Positions 8,073 through 17,796 of a stretch of DNA of 37,999 nucleotides are shown here, piece after piece (the first letter of the stretch is position 1; every line of letters starts with the position of its first letter). The translations under genes and the position numbers were made by a program. Under the pieces are notes generated by a model that saw only the letters and a list, made by a program, of their open reading frames with translations, searched no databases and was not told the DNA's origin. Origin of the DNA: Betaproteobacteria bacterium (GTDB lineage: Bacteria; Pseudomonadota; Gammaproteobacteria; Burkholderiales; Burkholderiaceae_C). The stretch spans positions 1 through 37,999 of the forward strand of contig JAGWOZ010000007.1 of assembly GCA_028870715.1 (NCBI GenBank), read 5' to 3'.

Positions 8073-9916
8073 CGCGATCGCCTGACGCCCTGAACAGCAA
8101 GCCCGGTGCACGCCCTGCTCAACTCCTGCTGCTGTTCGCGCTTGCCCTTCCCTTTGTCTGGCCCTTCGACCCCGGCCCCACCGCCAAAGCCGGCAGCATG
8201 CTGCTGGCCGCTGGGTTATGGAGCCTGGTCATCCTTGCCATGGCCGCAACAGGCTATGTCCCGCGCCTGGGCGCCGCAGTGTGGGGATTCGTCGCGCTGG
8301 GGGCGGTACTCGCCGCGCAAGCGCTGGGCGGCTACCTCGCCTACCCGGGGCAGGGCTGGCTGTCCGTGTTCCTCTTATTCGGCGCAGCGCTGGTGGCCGG
8401 ATTGGGCTTGGCTTTGTCGCGCGAGCCTTCCTGGTTGCGCATTGCCTCAGCTGCCTTGCTTGCACAGGGGTTGGCCCAAGTGGCGATCGGGCTGGTGCAA
8501 TTCTGCTTATGGCAGGTGCCTGCGCTCGGCCAATGGTTTAACGAACATGCCCCTTGGTTCTTCCAGCTGATCAGTTTCCCCGGCAGTGGCCGGATTTATG
8601 GCAACCTGCGCCAACCCAATCATTACGCCACAGCCGTTGCGCTGGGCTACGCGGGGCTGGCGGGATTGGCCCCGCGGTTGCGTGTACGGCACATCTGGAC
8701 GGCAAGCGTGCTTATGGCATGGGCACTCGTCGTCAGTGGCTCGCGCACGGGTACGGTGCATGTGGTCGCGGTCAGTTTGCTGGTTCTGTTGGCTGTTCCT
8801 CGCGCCTGGCGCAGCCCGCAGTGGCGGCCGCTGCTCGCCGCACCACTCCTGTACGCGGCCTGGTGGTTCGTCCTGCACGAAGCCGACCATCTGGGTCTGA
8901 TCAGCTATCTGGACGCGGTGACCCGTCAGCTTGACCAACCCGTGAACGCGCGCTCCATCATCTGGCGCAATGCATGGCAGGTGTTTCAGATGCACCCGCT
9001 CACCGGCTGGGGCTGGGGTCAAATTGGCTGGGGCCTGGAACAAACCACATTGGCGGGCCATTTGCACCCGCTGCCGCTCGACAACATCGACAATGCGCAC
9101 GACCTGATCCTGCAACTCCTGGCCGAGACCGGGATTGCGGGCACGCTGCCGGTGATGCTGATCGCTGCCGTGTGGGTTTGGAAGGTCGCGCAGCCCTGGC
9201 GCGCAGGCATGGCCGGCGCAGCACGCCGCATTGCCCTGCTGCCCGGTTTGATGGCCGCAACCTTCATCGCCATGCACAGTCTGGTCGAATACCCGCTTTG
9301 GTATGTTTACTTCCTGCTCACCTTCGCCTTCGTGATGGGGTGGGCCGAAGGCGCGGCGATGCCTGCGCATCTCACGCCATCGCCGCGCAGCCGCATTCCG
9401 CTGGGTGCGCGGCGCATGGCGGGTGTTGTTGCCGGTGGATTGGCTCTGCTCCTGGTCATCAAGGCCGCAGCGGACTACGCGCGCACGTCGGATGTGTACG
9501 GCGGCGACCCCCGAGCCAGTCTGCAGGCGCGCAAGACGGCGCTACGGGATGACTGGTTTTTCCTGCCGCTGGCGCAGTTTGCGCAGGCTGCTGCCGTGCT
9601 GCCTGCGCCGGATGCGAGCCGCAGCGAACTGCTGGCCGACTTGGCCCTTCTCGATCGCTCGTCTCACGCCTGGGGTGACCCGGGTCTGCTCACGCGCCGC
9701 ATGATCGTGCTGCTGCGACTCGGCGAAACGGACAAGGCGCTGGCGCTCGCTCGCTATACAGCCCATGCCTTTTGGAGGTACGCACCCCAGACAGCCATCA
9801 ACTTCGGCACACTTGCGGCCGCAAGCGGCATGCAGGGCGACCCAAGGGTGGCGCGAATCCAGGACATCTTGCGTCACGCGCCCGTTCTGAGACGCATCGT
9901 GGTGCCACGGCGGTAG
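8069..9916 (+). CDS. PglL/WaaL/Wzy-type O-antigen ligase or O-oligosaccharyltransferase
   Basis: Polytopic protein with GRIYGNLRQPNHYATAVALGY and NIDNAHDLILQLLAETGIAGTLPV, C-terminal Wzy_C-like region; overlaps the upstream stop by 4 nt. Confidence 0.82.
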   Translation: MTRSPDALNSKPGARPAQLLLLFALALPFVWPFDPGPTAKAGSMLLAAGLWSLVILAMAATGYVPRLGAAVWGFVALGAVLAAQALGGYLAYPGQGWLSVFLLFGAALVAGLGLALSREPSWLRIASAALLAQGLAQVAIGLVQFCLWQVPALGQWFNEHAPWFFQLISFPGSGRIYGNLRQPNHYATAVALGYAGLAGLAPRLRVRHIWTASVLMAWALVVSGSRTGTVHVVAVSLLVLLAVPRAWRSPQWRPLLAAPLLYAAWWFVLHEADHLGLISYLDAVTRQLDQPVNARSIIWRNAWQVFQMHPLTGWGWGQIGWGLEQTTLAGHLHPLPLDNIDNAHDLILQLLAETGIAGTLPVMLIAAVWVWKVAQPWRAGMAGAARRIALLPGLMAATFIAMHSLVEYPLWYVYFLLTFAFVMGWAEGAAMPAHLTPSPRSRIPLGARRMAGVVAGGLALLLVIKAAADYARTSDVYGGDPRASLQARKTALRDDWFFLPLAQFAQAAAVLPAPDASRSELLADLALLDRSSHAWGDPGLLTRRMIVLLRLGETDKALALARYTAHAFWRYAPQTAINFGTLAAASGMQGDPRVARIQDILRHAPVLRRIVVPRR

Positions 9917-10046
9917 CCGCGCAGCGCTTGCAGGGGTTTTTGCCGCGGCGCAAAATATCGCCAATTGAAGGGCTGTTGCACCCCGCCGGTCGCACGCGTA
10001 TACAGCCTGGATTCGCGTGCGAACCCACCCCACCTCGGAGAGAGTC

Positions 10047-10775
10047 GTGTTGCCATCTCGCATCAGCCAGGTCCTGGCCAGCCCCGCTTTTCGCGAAGGC
10101 GCGCGCGATATGCGCGCGGTGGGCCTCGGGGTGAGCGCCTGGGGGCTGGTAACCGGTGTGGCGATGGTCAAATCGGGCCTGAGCGTTGGACTGGCGCTGA
10201 TCATCAGCCTGACGGTGTTCGCTGGCAGCGCGCAACTCGCAGCGCTTCCCCTGATCGCAGCGGGGGCCCCATTGCTGCTGGTACTCGGCGCGGCATTTTG
10301 CGTGAACCTGCGCTTTGTTGTATTCAGTGCGCAAATGCGCCCTTACCTGGAGCGCCTCAGCCTGCGAAAACGGCTCGCCTATGGCTATTTGATTGGCGAC
10401 GTCAACCTGGTCATGATGCTGCGCCGCCATCCCGTAGCGGACGGGAGCGCCACGCAGACGCAGTATTTTCTTGGTGGTGGGTTGACCAACTGGGCGTTTT
10501 GGCAGGTGCCGTCGATCATTGGCATTCTCCTCGCTGACCTGTTTCCGGATTCGTGGGGGGTAGGCTTTGCCGGAACGCTGGCGCTTTTGGCCATCGTGCT
10601 GGGGCTGATGGCCAACCGCGCGGTGGCCGGGATCATCATCATGGCTTCGGCACTGAGCACGGCGTTGTTCTGGCTGCCCCTCAAGCTCAACCTCGTGTTG
10701 GCCATCGCGCTGGCCCTGATGGTCGGCATGAGCTGGGACGCCTGGGCCCAGCGGCGCACAGGACTTGCGATCTAA
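10047..10775 (+). CDS. azlC: AzlC-family branched-chain amino acid transport protein
   Basis: GTG start at 10047 with GGAGAGAG upstream; FREGARDMRAVGLGVSAWGLVTGVAMVKSGLS; LRFVVFSAQMRPYLERL; paired with AzlD. Confidence 0.88.
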   Translation: MLPSRISQVLASPAFREGARDMRAVGLGVSAWGLVTGVAMVKSGLSVGLALIISLTVFAGSAQLAALPLIAAGAPLLLVLGAAFCVNLRFVVFSAQMRPYLERLSLRKRLAYGYLIGDVNLVMMLRRHPVADGSATQTQYFLGGGLTNWAFWQVPSIIGILLADLFPDSWGVGFAGTLALLAIVLGLMANRAVAGIIIMASALSTALFWLPLKLNLVLAIALALMVGMSWDAWAQRRTGLAI

Positions 10776-10786
10776 CAGCCTCTTCC

Positions 10787-11113
10787 ATGAGTTTCCTCAA
10801 CGACACCGCCCTCGTGGTGGGCCTTACCGCTGTGACCGTCATCTCGCGCGCGTTGTTTCTGATGCCGCACAAGCCATGGGACCTCCCCTCGCGCCTGCGC
10901 CTGGCGCTGCGGTACGCGCCCGCTGCAGCATTGGCGGCTGTGGTGGCGCCCGAATTGCTGCTACACACCAGTTTGGGGCCTTCCTGGGTGAAGCTGGGGG
11001 CAGCGGCCGTCGCCAGCGGCTACTTTCTGTGGCGCCGCGGCATTCTTGGCACAATCCTGAGCGGCATGCTGGCCTACTGGGTGTTGATGGGGCTTCAGGG
11101 CTGGCTGGGCTGA
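10787..11113 (+). CDS. azlD: AzlD-family branched-chain amino acid transport protein
   Basis: MSFLNDTALVVGLTAVTVISRALFLMPHKPWDLPSRLRLALRYAPAAALAAVVAPEL; small hydrophobic protein directly after azlC. Confidence 0.85.
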   Translation: MSFLNDTALVVGLTAVTVISRALFLMPHKPWDLPSRLRLALRYAPAAALAAVVAPELLLHTSLGPSWVKLGAAAVASGYFLWRRGILGTILSGMLAYWVLMGLQGWLG

Positions 11114-11583
11114 GTCGAGTGGGCTGAGCGGCTTGGGGCTGCGTCCTGATGCCGTCGCCAAAGCTGCAATTGGGCGAGTGCGCCACTGTGACGGATGGCC
11201 CCTGGTTGCTCTGCCGGCCTTCGTCAAGTCCGGATTGCTGTCGACCCGGCAATTAGAAAGTCTGGTTTCCATCATTCCTTGGCAACCCGCACGGGGGACA
11301 ACAGTGATGCCCGCATCTGCGCATCGGCCAATCCCGTGCCCATCGCGAGCGTGGGCTTCGCGTGAGCATGGCGGCGCCACCAAGGCGATTTCGTGCAAGA
11401 TGGGCGAGGGGTGCCGCAAACTGCTCGTGGCGTCACCCCGATCCGGTGCCGGGGTCTTGGCTCGCCCGCGTCAGAGTTGCGTGCGCGACATCAAAAATTG
11501 AGCGCAGAACGTCGGTCTTTTACACGAAACCGACGCGAAGTGGCCCTACACTGCAGAGCATTCATCCACGCCTCCTTCATTCC

Positions 11584-13014
11584 ATGTCCCGCGCAACCAA
11601 AATCGTCGCCACCATTGGCCCGGCCAGTTCGTCTCCCGAAGTGCTCGAGCGCATCATCCGCGCCGGCGTGGACGTGGTGCGATTGAACTTCTCCCACGGA
11701 AAGGCTCAGGATCACATCGATCGCGCGGCGCTGGTTCGTGAGACGGCGACGCGGTGCGGAAAGGAAGTGGCGATCATGGCGGATCTGCAAGGACCGAAGA
11801 TCCGGGTCGGCAAGTTTGAAAACGGCAAGGTGATGCTGGAAAACGGCCGGCGATTCACGCTTGATGCCGAGTGCGAACTGGGCAATCAGGACATCGCGGG
11901 CCTCGATTACAAGGATCTTCCTCGCGACGTGAAGCCGGGCGACCGCCTGCTCCTTAATGACGGGCTCATCGTGCTCGCGGTGGATGCGGTCGATGGCTCC
12001 AGGATCATCACCACGGTGGTCATCGGCGGAGAGCTGTCGAACAACAAAGGCATCAACAAGCAGGGCGGCGGGCTTTCTGCACCGGCGCTTACGGCAAAGG
12101 ATATGGAAGACATCCGCACCGCGATGGCCTTCCGGGCTGATTACCTCGCCGTGTCGTTTCCCAAGAACGCCACCGACATGGAACTTGCCCGGCAACTCGC
12201 CAACGTCGCCGGGGATCCGCACGGCCATAGGCCCGGGCTAATCGCGAAGATCGAGCGCGCCGAGGCCATTCCGGCGCTGGCTGAGATCTTGCGCGCCTCC
12301 GACGGCATCATGGTCGCACGAGGTGACTTGGCCGTCGAAGTCGGCAATGCGGCGGTTCCGGCGCTACAAAAGCGGATGATCCGAATGGCCCGCGACATGG
12401 ATCGAGTGGTGATCACCGCAACCCAGATGATGGAGTCGATGATCACCAACGCCGTGCCGACCCGCGCCGAGGTTTCGGATGTTGCCAATGCTGTTCTCGA
12501 TGGCACTGACGCGGTCATGCTCTCGGCCGAAACCGCCGCGGGCAAGTATCCGGTAGAGACTGTGGAGGCCATGGCAAGCATCTGCCTTGAGGCAGAGCGG
12601 TTTGAAGAGATGAAGCTGGAGCATGACTTCATCGACAAGCAGTTCACGCGCATTGACCAGTCCATCGCCATGGCAGCGCTCTTCACTGCCCACCATTTGG
12701 GCTGCAAGGCCATCGTCGCTCTCACTGAATCCGGGTCAACCGCGCTCTGGATGAGCCGCCACCGGGTGCGCATGCCGATTTACGCGCTGTCCCCCAAGGA
12801 GGATTCGGTGCGCCGCATGGCCTTGTACCGCAATGTGCGGCCAGTGCTCATGCATTTCTCGAAAGATCGCGATGAAGCCCTGAAACAGGCGGAGACCCTC
12901 TTGGTGAGGAACCGCGCGCTGACCGGGGGAGACAGCTATGCGATCACTTGTGGAGAGCCCATCGGCACTGCCGGCGGCACCAACATGCTCAAAGTCATGC
13001 GCGTTGCGCGCTGA
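11584..13014 (+). CDS. pyk: Pyruvate kinase
   Basis: MSRATKIVATIGPASSSPEVLERIIRAGVDVVRLNFSHG...IMVARGDLAVEVG...TATQMMESMITNAVPTRAEVSDVANAVLDGTDAVMLSAETAAGKYPVE. Confidence 0.97.
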   Translation: MSRATKIVATIGPASSSPEVLERIIRAGVDVVRLNFSHGKAQDHIDRAALVRETATRCGKEVAIMADLQGPKIRVGKFENGKVMLENGRRFTLDAECELGNQDIAGLDYKDLPRDVKPGDRLLLNDGLIVLAVDAVDGSRIITTVVIGGELSNNKGINKQGGGLSAPALTAKDMEDIRTAMAFRADYLAVSFPKNATDMELARQLANVAGDPHGHRPGLIAKIERAEAIPALAEILRASDGIMVARGDLAVEVGNAAVPALQKRMIRMARDMDRVVITATQMMESMITNAVPTRAEVSDVANAVLDGTDAVMLSAETAAGKYPVETVEAMASICLEAERFEEMKLEHDFIDKQFTRIDQSIAMAALFTAHHLGCKAIVALTESGSTALWMSRHRVRMPIYALSPKEDSVRRMALYRNVRPVLMHFSKDRDEALKQAETLLVRNRALTGGDSYAITCGEPIGTAGGTNMLKVMRVAR

Positions 13015-13033
13015 TCGCCCGATGGTTCAGAGC

Positions 13034-13061
13034 CATCGCCGGGACGGCTCCGCCGGCGATG
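13034..13061. terminator. Candidate hairpin between convergent pyk and FHA genes
   Basis: Perfect 9-bp inverted repeat CATCGCCGG-N10-CCGGCGATG; no long T tract, so only a candidate terminator. Confidence 0.5.
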
Positions 13062-13076
13062 AGGTTCGGTGCCCTT

Positions 13077-13781
13077 TCAGGCTGGCAAAATCTGCAGCCG
13101 CGTGCCGCCTGCCAGTTCAATGACGTCGCCGGCTGCCAGTACCGCGGGAACAAGTCCAAGTGCGCCACCATTGATGCGCACGCGCTGCTCACCTTCGACT
13201 TGGGAGAGTTCGTAACCTCGCGGATTGCGCTGGATGGATACCACCATCACGCCATGCTGGCCGAATGTCGTTTGCGGTTTGCTGAGGGCCAACTCGGTAC
13301 CCGCTGCAGGGCCGCTCACCACGCGAATCTTGAAGGTCGGTAGGCTCGGGTCGTTATATTGCGTGGCGCTGTAGCTGGAGGGCGCCGCGCCACGCGAGTT
13401 GCGAAAACCGGTACTGGCCCCACCGGAGTTGCTGAAGCCAGTCGGGCCAAATCGCGAATTGCCAAATCGCGAACCTGCGAAGGCCGACGCCTTGGAGTCC
13501 GACAGCAGGCGCAGCGTGTACTTGCCAATGTCGAGGGAATCCCCCTCATTAAAGGGCGCACGCTTGATCGGCTTGCCATTGATGTATGAACCGTTCGTGC
13601 TGCCGAGGTCCTGCACCACGTAGCCATCCCCCTCACGCAGCAGCACAGCATGCTCGCCGCTGACTGCCAGGTTGTCGATCACCACGTCGTTGTGCGGGCG
13701 ACGCCCCAGCGTGATGCGGTCCTTATTGAGGACCACTTCCTTAAGCACCTTGTCGTCGAGAAAGATGACCAGCTTGGCCAT
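13077..13781 (-). CDS. FHA-domain protein with a degenerate second FHA-like domain
   Basis: ITLGRRPHNDVVIDNLAVSGEHAVLL...DLGSTNGSYINGKPI (GR, SxxH, NG motifs); C-terminal FKIRVVSGPAAGTELALSKPQTTFGQHG... resembles FHA without the phosphopeptide-binding residues. Confidence 0.88.
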   Translation of the reverse strand: MAKLVIFLDDKVLKEVVLNKDRITLGRRPHNDVVIDNLAVSGEHAVLLREGDGYVVQDLGSTNGSYINGKPIKRAPFNEGDSLDIGKYTLRLLSDSKASAFAGSRFGNSRFGPTGFSNSGGASTGFRNSRGAAPSSYSATQYNDPSLPTFKIRVVSGPAAGTELALSKPQTTFGQHGVMVVSIQRNPRGYELSQVEGEQRVRINGGALGLVPAVLAAGDVIELAGGTRLQILPA

Positions 13782-13857
13782 GGCGATTCTGCCTTGTGGT
13801 TGGGGTTGGAAGAAAACGTCAGTGGGAAATTACGCCGGGCTACGCTTGTTGTGGCAA

Positions 13858-14643
13858 TTATTCGTGGGAATGGTGATTCACCTGAACCATGATGACTGAA
13901 ATATTATCGCGCCCACCGGCCAGATTGGCTTCCTGCACAAGCCGTCGAGCCGCGGCCTCTGCAGCCCCATCGTAGTCGTTGAGGATCGTCTGCATCGTGT
14001 TGTCGGACAGCATATCGCTCAAGCCGTCGGAGCAAAGCAGGATCTGGTCCCCGGGCAAAACCGGGTGCATGGTGATTTCGGGCTCCAGCGCAAGGTCGAC
14101 ACCCAGTGCGCGTGTCACCAGATTTTTCACCGCTTTACCACTGGGGTCACCCGCTCGGACAAGGCCCATGTCGATCTGCTCCTGCAGCAGCGAGTGATCC
14201 TTGGTGATTTGCGACAGGCGCTGCTGCCGCAAAAGATAAGCGCGCGAATCGCCTGCATGTCCCAGCACCACCACATTGCCCGTGAAGGCAGCCACCACGA
14301 GCGTCGTGCCCATGCCCGTATAGCGTGCATCCTGCTTGGCGGATCGGTAGATTTGGCTATTGGCGCGGCGGATGGCTTCGCTCATGGCCTGCGACAGATC
14401 CATGGCGCTGATGCGTGGATACTCGCCCTTTAATCGTGCCAAATCGGCACAAATCTGCGCCGCTGCCACCCCGCTGGCCACCTCGCCGGCGGCGTAGCCG
14501 CCCATCCCGTCGGCCAAGACTGCGATGCCTGACATCGGATCGCAGGCAATGGCATCCTCATTGTGCTCACGTATCCGGCCCTGGTCCGTGCAACTGACCA
14601 TTTCCAGTCTTGCAACAGGCGGCGGTGCGGCGATGCGTTCCAT
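13858..14643 (-). CDS. PP2C-family serine/threonine phosphatase
   Basis: IREHNEDAIACDP...VLADGMGGYAAGEVAS...GHAGDSRAYLLR...LLCSDGLSDML...GGRDNISVIMV. Confidence 0.93.
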   Translation of the reverse strand: MERIAAPPPVARLEMVSCTDQGRIREHNEDAIACDPMSGIAVLADGMGGYAAGEVASGVAAAQICADLARLKGEYPRISAMDLSQAMSEAIRRANSQIYRSAKQDARYTGMGTTLVVAAFTGNVVVLGHAGDSRAYLLRQQRLSQITKDHSLLQEQIDMGLVRAGDPSGKAVKNLVTRALGVDLALEPEITMHPVLPGDQILLCSDGLSDMLSDNTMQTILNDYDGAAEAAARRLVQEANLAGGRDNISVIMVQVNHHSHE

Positions 14644-14662
14644 GGTCAGGCACCCTCCGCGA

Positions 14663-15442
14663 TCAGCATCCGACAACCGGCTGGCGATGGCGCTGGCGCA
14701 TCCACCGTCCCGCGCCCCAGACAAACACCGCGCCTACGGCACCGGCCACTGCCGTTGCATGCTTGGCCCACGTTTGCTGCATCCACGACTCAGCCAGCGG
14801 ATCCGTGACAACCAGGCCTCCAGCGATCCAACCCAGCAGCATGGCGCCCAACGTGATGATGACCGGGAAACGCGCCATCAAGCGGATGACCAACTGGCTG
14901 CCCCAGACGATGATGGGCACGCTCAGCGCGAGTCCGAAAATCACCAGGATCAGGCTGTGATCAGAGCCCGCGTTCTGGGCCGCCCCGGCGATGGCAATCA
15001 CGTTATCCAGGCTCATGACGAAATCAGCCACGATCACGGTCTTGACGGCAGACCAAAGCCTGTCTGGCGCATTGACGGCGCCATGCCCGCCATGGTCCTC
15101 TTCTTCAGGCTGCATCAGTTTGGCACCGATCCAGAGCAGCAGCAGCGCACCCGCGATTTTCAGAAAAGGCAACCTCAGCAGCGTGAGCGCGAAGAAGATC
15201 AGGACCACGCGCAACGCCACCGCGCCCACCGTACCCCAGATGATGGCTTTCCGGCGCTGCAGCGGCGGCAGCTTGCGACTCGCGAGTGCGATGACCACAG
15301 CGTTGTCACCACCCAGCAGGATGTCGATGAGGACGATTTGGCCCAGGGCAGCCCAGAAAACGGGGGTGAGAAAGGAATCCAGGGTCAAGGTGAAGCTCCG
15401 AATGCTCGCGGTGTGTGCAATGCGCAGGCGTGCGCACGTCAC
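14663..15442 (-). CDS. TerC/YjbE-family integral membrane protein
   Basis: VLIDILLGGDNAVVIALASRKLPPLQRRKAIIWG...VADFVMSLDNVIAIAGAAQ; true start may be an internal TTG nearer LTLDSFLTPVFW. Confidence 0.87.
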   Translation of the reverse strand: MTCARLRIAHTASIRSFTLTLDSFLTPVFWAALGQIVLIDILLGGDNAVVIALASRKLPPLQRRKAIIWGTVGAVALRVVLIFFALTLLRLPFLKIAGALLLLWIGAKLMQPEEEDHGGHGAVNAPDRLWSAVKTVIVADFVMSLDNVIAIAGAAQNAGSDHSLILVIFGLALSVPIIVWGSQLVIRLMARFPVIITLGAMLLGWIAGGLVVTDPLAESWMQQTWAKHATAVAGAVGAVFVWGAGRWMRQRHRQPVVGC

Positions 15443-15557
15443 CGCAGCATAGCGGGAGACGACCGCGAACGAGCGGAGACAGGCCGTGTGGCTCTCGCCA
15501 CTTGTGCGGACTGTGGCAGGATTCAGACGCGCGCCAGCACGCGCGCCCCAAAGTTCC

Positions 15558-16454
15558 TCAACCCAGTCGCTGCTTCATGAGCTTACCCATTTCCGAAGGA
15601 TTGCGCGTCACGGTGAAGCCGCAAGCATCCATCACTTCGAGCTTGGCTTCGGCCGTATCGGCACCGCCCGAAATGAGCGCTCCGGCATGGCCCATGCGCT
15701 TGCCCGGTGGCGCGGTGACGCCCGCGATGAATCCGACGATGGGCTTGCGCATATGCTCCTTGGCCCATCGTGCGGCTTCGGCCTCGTCCGGGCCACCGAT
15801 CTCGCCGATCATGATCACGCCATCGGTATCCGGATCGTCATTGAACAATTTCAGGACGTCGATGTGCTTCAAACCATTGATCGGATCGCCGCCGATCCCC
15901 ACGGCGCTGCTCTGCCCCAATCCCAGCTCCGTCACCTGGCCCACAGCCTCGTAGGTCAGCGTACCGGAGCGCGAGACGACGCCGATGCGGCCCTTGCGGT
16001 GGATGTGCCCGGGCATGATCCCGATTTTGATTTCGTCGGGCGTAATGAGGCCCGGACAATTCGGCCCGAGCAGCAGTGTCGGTTTTCCACCCTGGGCTTC
16101 CCTGGCGCGCATCTTCGCGCGCACTTCCAGCATATCGCGCACCGGAATGCCCTCGGTGATGCAGATGACCAAGTCGAGGCCGGCCTCCACGGCTTCCCAG
16201 ATGGCCGCGGCTGCGCCAGGGGGCGGGACGTAGATCACGGATACGGTGGCGGCGGTGGCGGCTCGCGCCTCGGCTACGGTTGCGTGAATCGGAATACCTT
16301 CGAAGTCTTCCCCGGCCTTCTTGGGGTTGACTCCAGCGACAAAGGCAGCGCGTCCGTTGGCATAGTCGCGGCACATGCGCGTATGGAACTGGCCTGTCTT
16401 TCCCGTGATGCCTTGGGTGATGACCTTGGTGTGTTTGTCGATGAGGATGGACAT
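15558..16454 (-). CDS. sucD: Succinyl-CoA synthetase alpha subunit
   Basis: MSILIDKHTKVITQGITGKTGQFHTRMCRDYA...LLGPNCPGLITPDEIKIGIMPGHIHRKGRIGVVSRSGTLTYEAV...GHAGALISGG. Confidence 0.97.
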   Translation of the reverse strand: MSILIDKHTKVITQGITGKTGQFHTRMCRDYANGRAAFVAGVNPKKAGEDFEGIPIHATVAEARAATAATVSVIYVPPPGAAAAIWEAVEAGLDLVICITEGIPVRDMLEVRAKMRAREAQGGKPTLLLGPNCPGLITPDEIKIGIMPGHIHRKGRIGVVSRSGTLTYEAVGQVTELGLGQSSAVGIGGDPINGLKHIDVLKLFNDDPDTDGVIMIGEIGGPDEAEAARWAKEHMRKPIVGFIAGVTAPPGKRMGHAGALISGGADTAEAKLEVMDACGFTVTRNPSEMGKLMKQRLG

Positions 16455-16587
16455 GTATATGGCTCCGAGCGTGGCAAAGAATCCGTCGGCACTTTCCGGC
16501 GATCCTTTGCCTGGGGGTTTTGTGGCTAGCGCAATGAGCTTGGGGCGGCCTTACGCCACTGCGCCAACATGGGGAAAACGATCGCCA

Positions 16588-17748
16588 TCAAGCCGCTGCT
16601 GCAACGACTTTTTCAGCCGCTTCAGCCAAGGTTTCCGCACTGATGATCGGCAGACCTGACGCAGCCAGCATCTGCTTGCCCTGATCCTCATTGGTGCCTT
16701 TCATGCGCACCACCAGTGGCACCTTGAGTGACACCGCCTTGCTGGCGGCAATCAGGCCTTCGGCGATCACGTCACAGCGCATGATTCCGCCGAAAATGTT
16801 CACCAAGATGGCCTTGACATGGGGGTTGTGCAGCATGATCTTGAACGCTGCGGTGACCTTCTCGGCCGTTGCGCCACCACCCACGTCGAGAAAATTGGCC
16901 GGCTCGCCGCCGAACAGCTTGATGGTGTCCATCGTGGCCATGGCCAAGCCCGCACCGTTGACCAAGCAGGCGATGTTCCCGTCGAGTTGGATGTAGGACA
17001 ACTCGTGCTTCGACGCCTCGATCTCCGCGGGATCTTCCTCGTCGAGATCACGCATGGCGACGAGTTCGCTGTGGCGGAACAACGCGTTATCGTCAAAGTT
17101 GAACTTGGCGTCCAGCGCCTTGACGCCACCGTCACCTTGCAGGATGAGAGGATTGATCTCGGCCAGCGACGCATCCTTGTCCCAAAATGCACGGTATAAG
17201 CCCTGAAGCGCGCGGGCACCTTCGGCTCGGCTGGCCTCCGGCAGGCCGATGCGCTCGCACAGCAGCAGCGCATCAGCGTCTTGCAACCCAGCCAGAGGGT
17301 CAACCCAGACCTTATGAATTTTCTCCGGTGTCTTGGCCGCCACCTCTTCGACGTCCATGCCCCCTTCGCTGGAGGCCATGACGACGATCTTCTGGGCTGC
17401 CCGGTCAATGACCAAACCGGCGTAAAACTCCTTTCGAATATCAGCGCCTTCCTCAATGAGCAACCGGCGCACCGTCTGGCCCTGGGGGCCGGTCTGGTGG
17501 GTAATGAGTTGCATGCCCAGCATCTGCCCAGCCAGCTGGCGCACCTCGTCCACGGACCGGGCCAGCTTCACGCCCCCACCCTTTCCGCGGCCGCCGGCGT
17601 GAATCTGCGCCTTGACGACCCACACGGGGCCGCCCAGGTTCTGCGCCGCGTGCACAGCCTCGTCCACGGTGAAAGCTGGAGTACCACGGGGCACCGGCAC
17701 GCCATATTCCTTCAGGATCTGTTTGCCTTGGTATTCGTGGATCTTCAT
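16588..17748 (-). CDS. sucC: Succinyl-CoA synthetase beta subunit
   Basis: [31 protein letters not shown]...[20 protein letters not shown]...[17 protein letters not shown]. Confidence 0.97.
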   Translation of the reverse strand: MKIHEYQGKQILKEYGVPVPRGTPAFTVDEAVHAAQNLGGPVWVVKAQIHAGGRGKGGGVKLARSVDEVRQLAGQMLGMQLITHQTGPQGQTVRRLLIEEGADIRKEFYAGLVIDRAAQKIVVMASSEGGMDVEEVAAKTPEKIHKVWVDPLAGLQDADALLLCERIGLPEASRAEGARALQGLYRAFWDKDASLAEINPLILQGDGGVKALDAKFNFDDNALFRHSELVAMRDLDEEDPAEIEASKHELSYIQLDGNIACLVNGAGLAMATMDTIKLFGGEPANFLDVGGGATAEKVTAAFKIMLHNPHVKAILVNIFGGIMRCDVIAEGLIAASKAVSLKVPLVVRMKGTNEDQGKQMLAASGLPIISAETLAEAAEKVVAAAA

Positions 17749-17796
17749 TGTGGGGGGTCTCCAGTGGTTGTTGGTGCCGTGCGCCGCGCGCGGCGC

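Noticed and set aside
14525-15580. 351-aa plus-strand ORF
   Set aside because: Antisense to PP2C and TerC; composition (Q/R/D rich) typical of a shadow frame.
15486-16529. 347-aa plus-strand ORF
   Set aside because: Fully antisense to sucD, with no family signature.
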